Both the position numbers and the translations under genes were made by a program. Shown here piece after piece: positions 1 to 7,071 of a stretch of DNA of 11,978 nucleotides (its first letter is position 1; every line of letters begins with the position of its first letter). This DNA is from an uncultured Bacteroidales bacterium. GTDB taxonomy: Bacteria > Bacteroidota > Bacteroidia > Bacteroidales > Paludibacteraceae. Location: assembly GCA_945787425.1 (NCBI GenBank), contig CALZHO010000015.1, positions 1-11,978 of the forward strand, in the 5' to 3' direction. Below the pieces are notes generated by a model. It was not told the DNA's origin. It searched no databases and worked only from the letters and a program-made list of their open reading frames with translations.

Positions 1-29
1 GCAGTGGGCCCCGCAGGCAGGGGGTAGCA

Positions 30-51
30 TAAGGGTATGGTAAGGGTATGG
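30..51. repeat. Two tandem copies of an 11-bp unit
   Basis: TAAGGGTATGG occurs at 30-40 and again at 41-51 with no mismatch. It lies upstream of the promoter of the first gene. Every forward frame entering from the left edge reaches a stop by position 43, so no upstream coding sequence can be extended past this point. I can assign no function. It is listed because short tandem repeats also sit in front of other genes in this window. Confidence 0.6.
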
Positions 52-110
52 AAAAGATATAAGATAATTTGCAAAGATTCATGGGCTTTTTGGCAAATAA
101 TCAAAATATA

Positions 111-142
111 TTTGCATAATTCAGAAAAAAGCAGTACCTTTG
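111..142 (+). promoter_or_regulatory. Bacteroidota-type promoter of the DUF6242-like lipoprotein gene
   Basis: TTTG at 111-114 is followed by exactly 20 nt and then TACCTTTG at 135-142, matching the known Bacteroidota housekeeping pattern (TTTG near -33, TAnnTTTG near -7). The spacer CATAATTCAGAAAAAAGCAG differs at one position from the spacer of the TonB promoter. The start codon lies 32 nt beyond the -7 element. Any reading frame starting upstream of this site, such as the ATG at 37, would begin outside the transcript. Confidence 0.8.
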
Positions 143-174
143 TTGCGTATTTTTGCAGTACTGTGAATAATTGT

Positions 175-1542
175 ATGAAAATGCGCAAATATTTGTATAT
201 ATTAACCCTATTGGTTGCCTTGATGGGGTGTAATAAAGCGGACGATGTTGTTACTACATCATCTGAAACGCGAGTAAACACCTTTACGTTTTATAAGGAT
301 ACTGCTAATCTGGGTCTAACAGAAACCACCTATATCGTGGAGCACTTGAGCGATACGGGGCGAATCTATAGTCGGGATTCGTTGCGATATGGAACGCGTC
401 TGGATAGCGTAGTACCCCTCGTGACCTACAAGGCCACTCCTGGTTCGGCAGTCTTTTACCTCCCCAATGATACGGTTATGAGTACAGGTACTGATACCTT
501 GGACTTTACCAAAGACCCTATTTATCTGGAGGTGCAATCCTCTGATTTTGAACATAAACGTGTGTATCGTATCGATATCAAGGTGCATCAGCAAGATCCG
601 AACCTATATGTGTGGAAGCAAGTATCAAGCAATCTGTTCGCTCCTCAGTCAGCTCCTCAATATTGCGATATGAAGGCGTTTTATATAGGCGGAGTGATCT
701 CGCTGTTCGTGAACGACGGATTCCGCACGAGCATACATCAGTCGGTAGATGGTTCGTTCTGGAAAGAAATAGACGCTCCTACGGGCTTGCCTACGCCATG
801 TGCCGTGCGGGATATACTTCAGCATCATGATAGATTGTATTACGCAGATGGCGGAGTAATCTATACGACTGACAATTTGGTAGATTGGACAACGCTGGAA
901 TACACCAACACGGATTATTCGGTGGTAAATATGTTGCTCTCGTTTGATGATAAACCATGGTGCATATTGCAACATCGTCTGTCTGAGCAATTATATTTAG
1001 GTGTGTTGCAGGGTGGCGATGTGGTGCCTGTGAAGGATATTTATGGTTTGCAGCACGGGGCGTTGCCACAGAATTTTCCTATCAGTGATTTTGCAGCATT
1101 GCCCTTCCGTAGCAGTAGCGAACGTCCACGTGCCATGATTGTAGGTGGGCGCACCATGGATGGCACAGCGGTTAATACACGATGGAATTTGGAATATGAA
1201 TTATCCGCGGGCTATCGCATGGTGGATTTCTCCATAGAGCAACCATCGTTTCATTCGCTCACTGGCATCTCCATTATACAGTACAATAACCACCTAATCA
1301 TGTTCGGTGGTATTGATAATGACTTGACCTATCGAAGCAATATCCTGTATTCATACGATGAAGGTATGAATTGGTCTGTGCCTGATACGGCACAAAACCG
1401 CTTGCCAGATAGTTATAACTCCCGTCAAAAACCATCTGTCGTTGTGGATGGTGATGATAATATTTACATTATAGGTGGTCAGAATAATACACAGGCATTT
1501 AGCGATGTGTATCGTGGCTATCTCAATTCTATGAAGTGGTAA
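175..1542 (+). CDS. DUF6242-like surface lipoprotein with kelch-like C-terminus
   Basis: This 455-residue protein has no known biochemical function. The ATG at 175 is chosen over the in-frame ATG at 37 because a promoter lies between them and because a clean lipoprotein signal follows. That signal is a short basic start, a hydrophobic stretch over residues 6-17 and the lipobox LMGC, with the lipid-bearing Cys at 19. The mature N-terminus reads CNKADD. Acidic residues just after the Cys are typical of the Bacteroidota lipoprotein export signal, so surface exposure is inferred. Residues about 30-140 look like an immunoglobulin-like domain ending in VHQQDP (137-142), a segment I associate with DUF6242 proteins. 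The C-terminal part has kelch-like strands with FGG and IGG turns, suggesting a beta-propeller. The polyprenyl synthase follows after 7 nt and is probably co-transcribed. The family assignment is from memory. Confidence 0.8.
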   Translation: MKMRKYLYILTLLVALMGCNKADDVVTTSSETRVNTFTFYKDTANLGLTETTYIVEHLSDTGRIYSRDSLRYGTRLDSVVPLVTYKATPGSAVFYLPNDTVMSTGTDTLDFTKDPIYLEVQSSDFEHKRVYRIDIKVHQQDPNLYVWKQVSSNLFAPQSAPQYCDMKAFYIGGVISLFVNDGFRTSIHQSVDGSFWKEIDAPTGLPTPCAVRDILQHHDRLYYADGGVIYTTDNLVDWTTLEYTNTDYSVVNMLLSFDDKPWCILQHRLSEQLYLGVLQGGDVVPVKDIYGLQHGALPQNFPISDFAALPFRSSSERPRAMIVGGRTMDGTAVNTRWNLEYELSAGYRMVDFSIEQPSFHSLTGISIIQYNNHLIMFGGIDNDLTYRSNILYSYDEGMNWSVPDTAQNRLPDSYNSRQKPSVVVDGDDNIYIIGGQNNTQAFSDVYRGYLNSMKW

Positions 1543-1549
1543 TCTTGCT

Positions 1550-2542
1550 ATGACCAGTCCTCAAGATATTCGTAAAATCATACAATCGGAGTTTCGCCTG
1601 TATGAGGAAGCATTTGCTCAATCATTGCAGACGGACAACCGTTTTCTTGCGGAGGTATTAGATTATATCCACTCCAAACGAGGAAAGCAGTTGCGCCCCA
1701 TTATGGTGCTTCTTTCAGCTGCGCTTTGTAGAGGAATCACGGAAAAGACCTTACAAACGGCTGTGGCACTTGAATTGATGCACACCGCTTCACTCATACA
1801 TGATGATGTGGTGGACAATTCACCCATGAGGCGTGGTAGTGAGTCTGTGCATGCTCGGTGGACCAATAAGATAGCCGTGCTGGTGGGCGACTATATCCTG
1901 ACACGTGTAATCCATATACTGACTGAATTGCGCAATACTACTATCCTTAATATTGTTTCTAACATGGGTGCTGCGCTCACTTCTGGCGAGCTGTTGCAAC
2001 TCCATTCAGGGCAATCCATGTGGATTAGCGAGGAACAATACAATAAGGTCATAGAGCAGAAAACGGCTTGCCTGTTTGCTGCATGCAGCGAGGCAGGAGC
2101 CGCGAGTACAGGCGCCACTATGCGCCAGATGACGGCTATGAAGCAGTTTGGCTTGCACTTAGGCATGTGCTTCCAACTCAAAGATGATGTGCTGGATTAT
2201 TCCGATATTGAGGATATTGGCAAACCCACAATGAATGATATTCGTGACGGGAAAGCAACGCTGCCGTTGCTCATCTCCCTGCAACGGGCTCCGAAAGAGG
2301 AAGCAGAGCATATTCGCGAAATAGCAGAAGCATTGGCTCTCAAGTCGCCTCATATAGATCCCTTTGAGGCGGAACAAGAGATTAAATCTTTTGTCTTGCG
2401 CTATGAAGGCATTCGTTATGCGCACCAAGAGATGGAAAAACACCGCAAGAAAGCTCTTGCGGCGTTGTCTATTTTTCCTGATAATAAATACAAAGAATGT
2501 TTGGTGACTTTGTTGGGCTACGCTATTAGTCGCGTGAAGTAA
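1550..2542 (+). CDS. ispB: Long-chain polyprenyl diphosphate synthase (trans-isoprenyl synthase, IspB-like)
   Basis: This cytosolic enzyme extends an allylic diphosphate with isopentenyl diphosphate units to a long all-trans prenyl chain, usually the side chain of menaquinone. Its 330 residues are the normal family length. Visible motifs are GKQLRP at 45-50, the first aspartate-rich motif DDVVD at 85-89 and the second, DDVLD, at 212-216. GDY at 113-115 and GKATLP at 234-239 are also present. Alanine at position 80, five residues before the first aspartate motif, is small, which in this family allows long products; the exact chain length cannot be read from sequence. The start is ATG 7 nt after the upstream stop, with no separate promoter visible, so it probably shares the lipoprotein transcript. 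Its stop codon directly abuts the stop codon of the convergent sufD gene. Confidence 0.92.
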   Translation: MTSPQDIRKIIQSEFRLYEEAFAQSLQTDNRFLAEVLDYIHSKRGKQLRPIMVLLSAALCRGITEKTLQTAVALELMHTASLIHDDVVDNSPMRRGSESVHARWTNKIAVLVGDYILTRVIHILTELRNTTILNIVSNMGAALTSGELLQLHSGQSMWISEEQYNKVIEQKTACLFAACSEAGAASTGATMRQMTAMKQFGLHLGMCFQLKDDVLDYSDIEDIGKPTMNDIRDGKATLPLLISLQRAPKEEAEHIREIAEALALKSPHIDPFEAEQEIKSFVLRYEGIRYAHQEMEKHRKKALAALSIFPDNKYKECLVTLLGYAISRVK

Positions 2543-3202
2543 TCAAAGTATTCGGTTGATTTTTTCCAATAGTTCTTCTTGCAGTTGTGTGTCGGAAAGT
2601 GTTTTGATCACTTCATCGAAGAAAGCGCACAAGAGCAGTTTGGCTGCGGTATCGCGGTCGATGCAGCGCTGTTGCATATAGAAGAGTGCCGCCTCATCCA
2701 GTTGTCCTGTGGTTGCACCATGGCTCGCCTTGACATCATCGGCGTAAATCTCCAGTTGTGGTTCGGTGAGCATCTCCGCTTGGCGCGATAGGAGGATATT
2801 GCGGTTGGTTTGGTATGCCTCTGTCTGCTGGGCGTTGGGGAGAATCTTTAATTCGCCACGGAAGGAGCCTTTGGCTTGGTCATCCAGCACAAACTTCAGT
2901 ATCTGCGACGAATAGCCACCACCTATATTATGGTGCACGCGCGTGAGAAGATGTGCTTGTTGCGACTCGTGCAGCAAGCCCATAGCATAAATCTCCGTTC
3001 GGCAATTGGCAGCATTCTGCTCTATGGTGAGCGTGGATTGCCATTGGGCATTCGTGTCGTCCTCAGATAGATAGATGATATGCACACGCAGCGAGGAGTT
3101 CTCCTCTTGCACTATGTGCCAATGTGTGCTCGGCTCATTGATAAAAACGAGTTCGCGCGTCTCGCCTGCGGAGATGATATATGGTGTAGTGTGGTGTAGC
3201 AT
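2543..3202 (-). CDS. sufD: Short SufD-like Fe-S cluster assembly protein lacking the N-terminal domain
   Basis: SufD pairs with SufB on a SufC ATPase dimer to build Fe-S clusters in the cytosol. This 219-residue protein carries the SufB/SufD beta-helix core and C-terminal helices. It has the landmark segment EIYADDVKASHGATTGQLDE, whose His corresponds to the conserved SufD histidine, followed by LFYMQQR and a helical end. Family members are usually about 400-450 residues; here the N-terminal helical domain and first part of the helix are absent. ATG at 3202 is chosen because it is the only Met between the sufC stop and residue 68 or so of this frame. The earlier ATG at 3304 lies inside sufC and would add residues unlike SufD. 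The start codon is part of a CTACAC decamer repeat, 22 nt after sufC. It could be a functional short form, a decayed gene, or an assembly-collapsed locus. Confidence 0.82.
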   Translation of the reverse strand: MLHHTTPYIISAGETRELVFINEPSTHWHIVQEENSSLRVHIIYLSEDDTNAQWQSTLTIEQNAANCRTEIYAMGLLHESQQAHLLTRVHHNIGGGYSSQILKFVLDDQAKGSFRGELKILPNAQQTEAYQTNRNILLSRQAEMLTEPQLEIYADDVKASHGATTGQLDEAALFYMQQRCIDRDTAAKLLLCAFFDEVIKTLSDTQLQEELLEKINRIL

Positions 3203-3219
3203 TGTGTAGTGTGGTGTAG
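3180..3219. repeat. CTACAC decamer repeat at the sufC/sufD junction
   Basis: Read on the minus strand, four consecutive 10-nt units are present: CTACACCACA, CTACACAATG, CTACACCACA and CTACACCATA. The ATG of the second unit is the sufD start codon, so the first residues of SufD (MLHHTTPY) are encoded by the repeat. Two other loci in this window (4947-5006 and 11324-11364) carry 10-nt units with the same CTACAC core. Confidence 0.8.
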
Positions 3220-3224
3220 GGTGG

Positions 3225-3965
3225 TTATTCGTTGAGGAATGCGTAACCCTTTTCTTCGAGTTCGAGTGCCAGTTCTTTGCCGCCAGTGCGCACAATCTTA
3301 CCATCTGCCAGTACGTGCACGAAGTCGGGCACGATATAATCCAACAAGCGTTGGTAGTGGGTGATGACGATAGAGGCGGTGTGAGGTGTCTTGAGTTTGT
3401 TCACACCCTCTGCCACAATGCGCAGTGCATCAATATCCAAACCCGAATCTGTTTCATCAAGGATTGAGAGGCAGGGTTCGAGCATAGCCATTTGGAAAAT
3501 CTCGTTGCGTTTCTTCTCTCCACCTGAGAATCCTTCGTTGACGGAGCGGTTAGTGAGTTTATTGTCCATACCCACTAATGCCTTTTTCTCGCGCATGAGG
3601 CGGAGAAACTCTGCTGCTTTCAGAGGTTCTTTTCCCTCGTGTTGGCGTTTCTCATTCACTGCGGTACGCATGAAGTTAACAACCGACACGCCAGGAATCT
3701 CTACGGGATATTGAAAGGATAGGAAGATTCCTTCGCGTGCACGCACCTCTGGTGCCATGTCTAAAAGATTCTTGCCGCGGAAGATGACCTCACCTTCCGT
3801 GACAGTATAGGAGGGGTGTCCTGTGAGTACATTCGACAGGGTAGATTTGCCTGCTCCATTAGGTCCCATTATGGCATGTACCTCGCCCTCGTGGATAGTG
3901 AGGTTGATACCTTTGAGTATTTCCTTGCCAGCGATAGTGGCATGTAAGTTTTTTATCTCGAGCAT
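3225..3965 (-). CDS. sufC: SufC, ABC-type ATPase of the SUF Fe-S cluster assembly system
   Basis: SufC hydrolyses ATP to drive the SufBCD scaffold; it is cytosolic and has no membrane segment. The 246 residues are the usual length. In order: Walker [10 protein letters not shown] at 34-42, Q-loop SFQYP with Gln 85, signature SGGEK at 147-151, Walker B LSILDE at 167-171 with catalytic Glu 171, then DSGLD, and the switch histidine His 203 in ITHY. All catalytic residues are intact. The ATG at 3965 lies 13 nt inside the end of the upstream cyclase gene, which suggests translational coupling. SufB, the usual neighbour in Bacteroidota suf operons, is not beside it: the gene upstream is the cyclase and the one downstream is the short SufD. 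Confidence 0.96.
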   Translation of the reverse strand: MLEIKNLHATIAGKEILKGINLTIHEGEVHAIMGPNGAGKSTLSNVLTGHPSYTVTEGEVIFRGKNLLDMAPEVRAREGIFLSFQYPVEIPGVSVVNFMRTAVNEKRQHEGKEPLKAAEFLRLMREKKALVGMDNKLTNRSVNEGFSGGEKKRNEIFQMAMLEPCLSILDETDSGLDIDALRIVAEGVNKLKTPHTASIVITHYQRLLDYIVPDFVHVLADGKIVRTGGKELALELEEKGYAFLNE

Positions 3966-4954
3966 ATTGTAGTGATAACAGTTTCTCCAACTGCTTTTAA
4001 GGTTTGTCGATTAATATTTCGCATGTCGTCTTGCTGTGTATGCCACCATTCCGCAAAACCTGTGCCGTTTTGGGGTTTATAGTCAATGATGTCCACACAA
4101 GGGATGCCTGCGATGGTATTCACATAATAATGGTCATCGGTGATAGGGTAGGCGGCTTGATTGACAAAATAGCGACCATAGCCCAGTTGAGCGGCAGTGC
4201 GCCATAGTTGTTCCACATAGTTGCTGGCGTAAGTAATGGAGAAGTACTCACGTGGGAAAGTGGCAGATGGGTCGCCTACCATATCAAGAAGGATACCGTA
4301 TTGGCATTTACAAATAGACGATTTACCATTTACGATTGACCTCTTATATTCTTTTGCCCAGTATTGGCTACCGAGGCACCATGTGTGTTCGCGTTCTTTG
4401 CCTGTGTAGTGAGCAGGGGTGCCCATGTCTTCGCAGTCAAATAGGACAATCTGCACAGATGGTATGTATTCGCCTTTGGCCTTCCGAGTGGATAGCTGGC
4501 GCACAATCTCTAATATCACTCCCACGCCACTGGCGCCATCGTTGGCGCCTATGACAGGTGTGAAACGATTCTCGTAGAGTGGCTCTTCATCGCTCCATGG
4601 GCGAGAATCCCAATGCGCGCATAGCAAGATGGCATGCTGCGTGTTGCCTTCTAAGTACGCCACGATGTTGCGCAGGGGCTGTGTTTCGCCCGCATAATTA
4701 GGCATCGTGCCGTATTGATTCTGCACTTGTGCACCACATTGTGCCAGTTTTTTGACTAACCAGTCGCCACACGCCGCATGTTCCTCAGTGCCTGGTACGC
4801 GTGCACCAAAAGCCACTTGCTGGGCAATATAATGATATGCCGAATCCGCAGAGAAAGCATAGCGGACTGCGGAATGAGATGACTGTTGCTGTTTTGCGCA
4901 TGACACGCATAACAGCAACAAAACATAAATACTATATTGAACAATTCTAAACAA
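3953..4954 (-). CDS. Glutaminyl-peptide cyclotransferase-like M28 family protein (type II bacterial QC)
   Basis: The family converts N-terminal glutamine of exported proteins to pyroglutamate in the periplasm; in Bacteroidota signal peptidase I often exposes such glutamines. The 333-residue protein begins with a hydrophobic signal (residues about 8-18) and Cys 19, a plausible though atypical lipobox (CVSC). Motifs: AHWDSRPW 113-120, GANDGASG 137-143 with zinc ligand Asp 139, FDCEDMG 172-178 with Glu 175, WCLGSQYW 192-199, TDDHYYV 272-278 with His 275, and WWHTQQDD 303-310. The order and residues resemble the Porphyromonas gingivalis cyclase, recalled from memory. An aminopeptidase role is the alternative. 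The start is TTG: an in-frame TAG lies at 4967-4969 and no in-frame ATG occurs before residue 84. A decamer array covers the start. Residues 206-217 look like a short repeat-derived insertion. The gene follows prs by 63 nt and overlaps sufC by 13 nt. Confidence 0.87.
   Translation of the reverse strand: MFRIVQYSIYVLLLLCVSCAKQQQSSHSAVRYAFSADSAYHYIAQQVAFGARVPGTEEHAACGDWLVKKLAQCGAQVQNQYGTMPNYAGETQPLRNIVAYLEGNTQHAILLCAHWDSRPWSDEEPLYENRFTPVIGANDGASGVGVILEIVRQLSTRKAKGEYIPSVQIVLFDCEDMGTPAHYTGKEREHTWCLGSQYWAKEYKRSIVNGKSSICKCQYGILLDMVGDPSATFPREYFSITYASNYVEQLWRTAAQLGYGRYFVNQAAYPITDDHYYVNTIAGIPCVDIIDYKPQNGTGFAEWWHTQQDDMRNINRQTLKAVGETVITTICSR
4304..4339. repeat. Short ATTTAC repeat inside the cyclase coding region
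   Basis: ATTTAC occurs three times, at 4306-4311, 4321-4326 and 4328-4333 (GTAAAT on the coding strand). The segment encodes residues 206-217 ([12 protein letters not shown]), between the conserved WCLGSQYW and GILLDMVG blocks. This loop is longer than I recall from related cyclases, by about seven residues, and its composition is unlike the flanking sequence. It reads as an in-frame insertion of low-complexity DNA, probably tolerated in a surface loop. Confidence 0.5.
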
Positions 4955-5006
4955 TCCTAAACCATTCTAAACAATTCTACACCATTCTACACCATTCTAC
5001 ACCATT
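4947..5006. repeat. Six-unit decamer array spanning the prs/cyclase gap and the cyclase start
   Basis: On the plus strand, six consecutive 10-nt units are visible: CTAAACAATC, CTAAACCATT and CTAAACAATT (4947-4976), then three identical CTACACCATT units (4977-5006). A degraded copy may continue to each side. On the coding (minus) strand several units contain ATG-GTG-TAG or ATG-GTT-TAG, that is, a start codon, one codon and a stop. The TTG start of the cyclase lies inside the array. The array fills nearly all of the 63 nt between prs and the cyclase, so no ordinary promoter or terminator fits there. Confidence 0.85.
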
Positions 5007-5017
5007 CCAACCACCAC

Positions 5018-5980
5018 TTAGTGGATATTCAATTCGCTTACGGAACGGTGGTTTTGGATTGCCAATATGGTTTCTGCAATAGGTTTGGCCATAGACACAA
5101 TGTGTACCTTTGCGCAGCGTTCTGTATTGAATGGGATAGAGTCGGTGAAAATCAACTCTTCCAATGCCGAATTAACAACGCGTTCGCATGCTGGACCGGA
5201 CATCAATCCGTGGCTTACCAATGCGCGCACGGACTTTGCTCCTGCCTCTTTCATCACTTCTGCAGCTTTGCAGAGTGTGCCTGCTGTGTCTGCAATATCG
5301 TCAATAATCACTACGTTCTTGTCCTTGACATCGCCGAGCACGCGCATCTCGCCAATCTGATTAGCGTTAGGGCGGTGCTTGTAGCAGATGACCATAGGTA
5401 CGTCTTGCTGGGTAAGAGTGGTCAGCTTTTTAGCAAACACAGATGCACGCTTAGTGCCGCCTACATCGGGAGATGCCACGATCAGATTTTTCAACTGGAG
5501 ACTTTGTACGTAATCCGCCAACACATTGGCACCATAGAGGTGATCAACAGGTACATCAAAGAATCCTTGGATTTGGTCTGCGTGCAAATCTACGGTAATC
5601 ACACGATCCACTCCCACGCCTTGCAACAAGTTTGCACACACTTTTGCGCCAATGGATACACGTGGCTTATCTTTGCGGTCTTGGCGAGCCCAACCAAAAT
5701 AAGGAATAACGGCAATCACCTTGTAGGCACTGGCACGCTTGGCAGCATCAATGGCAAGCAAAAGCTCCATAATATTGTCGCTACTTGGGCATGTGGATTG
5801 TACGATATATACCGACTGACCACGAACCGACTCCTCGAAACTTACGGCAAACTCACCATCAGAAAAACGAGCCACTTGGATATTACCCAACGAACATCCT
5901 AAATACTCACATACGCGTTCAGCGAGCTCTCCGCCTTGAGAAAGAGCAAAAACCTTGTAGGGACTTGTTTCCACAATCAT
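5018..5980 (-). CDS. prs: Ribose-phosphate pyrophosphokinase (PRPP synthetase)
   Basis: The enzyme transfers pyrophosphate from ATP to ribose 5-phosphate, giving PRPP for nucleotide, histidine and tryptophan synthesis. The 320-residue class I protein has DGEFAVS at 41-47, the ATP-binding region YFGWARQDRKDKPR at 94-107, catalytic-loop DLHADQIQGFF at 131-141, and the PRPP-binding signature VIIDDIADTAGT at 224-235. All hallmark residues are present. The ATG at 5980 is chosen over an in-frame ATG at 6049: the upstream one lies within the promoter, and the extra residues (containing NSKKSS) are translated promoter sequence. The 5' leader is roughly 30-35 nt. The gene is first in a probable transcript with the cyclase, sufC and sufD. 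A C-terminal PRPP synthetase-like protein without activity is unlikely, given the intact active site. Confidence 0.97.
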   Translation of the reverse strand: MIVETSPYKVFALSQGGELAERVCEYLGCSLGNIQVARFSDGEFAVSFEESVRGQSVYIVQSTCPSSDNIMELLLAIDAAKRASAYKVIAVIPYFGWARQDRKDKPRVSIGAKVCANLLQGVGVDRVITVDLHADQIQGFFDVPVDHLYGANVLADYVQSLQLKNLIVASPDVGGTKRASVFAKKLTTLTQQDVPMVICYKHRPNANQIGEMRVLGDVKDKNVVIIDDIADTAGTLCKAAEVMKEAGAKSVRALVSHGLMSGPACERVVNSALEELIFTDSIPFNTERCAKVHIVSMAKPIAETILAIQNHRSVSELNIH

Positions 5981-6018
5981 GACAAACAGATTTTTAGTAA
6001 TTATTTTGAAATAACGTG

Positions 6019-6050
6019 CAAAAGTACTACTTTTTTTTGAATTTTGCAAG
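6019..6050 (-). promoter_or_regulatory. Bacteroidota-type promoter of prs
   Basis: On the minus strand, CTTG (6050-6047) precedes exactly 20 nt and TACTTTTG (6026-6019). The spacer is CAAAATTCAAAAAAAAGTAG, close to those of the lipoprotein and TonB promoters. The -33 element is an imperfect TTTG. The start codon of prs is 38 nt beyond the -7 element. It lies back to back with the promoter at 6056-6087, the two -33 elements being only 5 bp apart. Confidence 0.78.
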
Positions 6051-6055
6051 CCTTA

Positions 6056-6087
6056 TTTGTATATTTCGATAAAAAAGTGTAACTTTG
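6056..6087 (+). promoter_or_regulatory. Bacteroidota-type promoter of the acyltransferase-glycosyltransferase pair
   Basis: TTTG at 6056-6059, a 20-nt spacer (TATATTTCGATAAAAAAGTG) and TAACTTTG at 6080-6087 match the Bacteroidota pattern. The ATG at 6112 lies 24 nt beyond the -7 element, giving a leader of under about 20 nt. A TTG at 6085, in frame with the downstream gene, lies within this -7 element and so cannot be the start. Confidence 0.78.
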
Positions 6088-6111
6088 CACGCAAATATAA
6101 ATTGCGGTAGT

Positions 6112-7071
6112 ATGACCAATAAACAATTATATGCTCAGTTTTGCGAATCAAATCCCGATGTGCCCCTTTTTATGCGCGATTGGTGGTTGGATGCTGTATG
6201 TGCTGGTAAACAGTGGGATGCTTTTATTGAGAAGGATGCCAATGGTGAGATATGCGCAGCATTACCATACTTATTTCGCACCCGTGCGCGCATGAATTAC
6301 ATTGTCATGCCCCAAATGACGCAGATAGGGGGACTATGGTTGAGGAATGATATTCGCAATGATGCTCAGGCAGTGAAACGCGTGTGTGCATCGCTGAACG
6401 AACAGCTGCTTTCGCTGAAACTGTGCTACTATTATCAACAATATCCCTTGCGCAGCATTGCCCCGCAAGCTATGCAAGAGTTGGGTTTTAAACTGACAAA
6501 ACGCATCACATATCGCATAGAAGATCTTACTGATTTAGATAAGGTGATCAGTGCGTTTTCTAAGAATAAGAAACGCCAACTGCAAAAAGCCCTGTCGCTG
6601 CATGTGGATAGGGATTTGTCCGTTGAGGATTTTTATCGTTTTCATGTGCAGTGTTTGCAAGAATTGGGCAAGCAGATTCGTTATTCTCGCGAGTTTTTGT
6701 TGGTCTTGGAGCGCAAGGCCAAGCGCCTGAATCAGTGCCAAATTTTGGCTATACGCAACGCGGATGATGCGTTGCTGGCGGCTGCGTTTCTGGTGTGGGA
6801 TCAACACTCGATGTACTATCTTATTCCATGTTATAGTGAGCAATACAAGAACGCTGGAGCCAGCGCGCTGCTCGTGTTGGAATCTATCAAGTTGGCGCGA
6901 GAGAAACATTTGTCCTTTGATTTTGAGGGGAGTATGATTAAGGGTGTTGCGCAACATTATAAGCAATTCGGCAGTACGCCAACTACATACTATGGCGTAG
7001 AAAAGTATTATCGCTGGTGGTTCCGTTTGGCAAATGCCTATAACTGGTTGAGAGAAAGGCGAATGCGATGA
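6112..7071 (+). CDS. FemAB/BioF2-like (GNAT-fold) acyltransferase
   Basis: This 319-residue protein looks like a member of the FemAB-like GNAT group (BioF2-like acetyltransferase domain). Members transfer acyl or aminoacyl groups, often to envelope glycans or peptidoglycan; the substrate here is unknown. The basic segment FSKNKKRQLQKA (149-160) and the C-terminal stretch FDFEGSMIKGVAQHYKQFG (269-287) are typical of the second GNAT fold in these proteins. No signal peptide or membrane segment is visible, so it should be cytosolic. The ATG at 6112 is chosen because the TTG at 6085 lies in the promoter. The glycosyltransferase gene starts inside its stop codon region (4-nt ATGA overlap), so the two are translationally coupled and likely act on the same glycan or lipid-linked product. 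Confidence 0.8.
   Translation: MTNKQLYAQFCESNPDVPLFMRDWWLDAVCAGKQWDAFIEKDANGEICAALPYLFRTRARMNYIVMPQMTQIGGLWLRNDIRNDAQAVKRVCASLNEQLLSLKLCYYYQQYPLRSIAPQAMQELGFKLTKRITYRIEDLTDLDKVISAFSKNKKRQLQKALSLHVDRDLSVEDFYRFHVQCLQELGKQIRYSREFLLVLERKAKRLNQCQILAIRNADDALLAAAFLVWDQHSMYYLIPCYSEQYKNAGASALLVLESIKLAREKHLSFDFEGSMIKGVAQHYKQFGSTPTTYYGVEKYYRWWFRLANAYNWLRERRMR

Noticed and set aside
1..25. 3' end of an upstream gene at the left edge
   Set aside because: Stops occur in all three forward frames by position 43, and too few codons are present to recognise any protein.
37..174. N-terminal extension of the lipoprotein from the ATG at 37
   Set aside because: It would place the promoter inside the coding region and bury the lipoprotein signal peptide 46 residues into the protein.
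4756..4944. A 62-codon minus-strand frame with a signal-like, Cys-rich N-terminus overlapping the cyclase start
   Set aside because: It is a second frame of the cyclase signal peptide region; the hydrophobic look comes from the same DNA. The cyclase frame continues into conserved motifs and this one does not.
4947..5006. Possible CRISPR array
   Set aside because: The units are 10 bp and directly tandem, with no spacers and no cas genes.
5014..5024. CCAC-TTA-GTGG hairpin at the prs stop codon as a terminator
   Set aside because: The stem is only 4 bp without a T-tract, and the downstream genes on the same strand show no promoter of their own.
5021..5902. Long 293-codon open frame on the plus strand
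   Set aside because: It lies antisense to prs, whose active-site motifs are intact. The translated protein is rich in Cys, His and Tyr with no recognisable domain, and no promoter precedes it.
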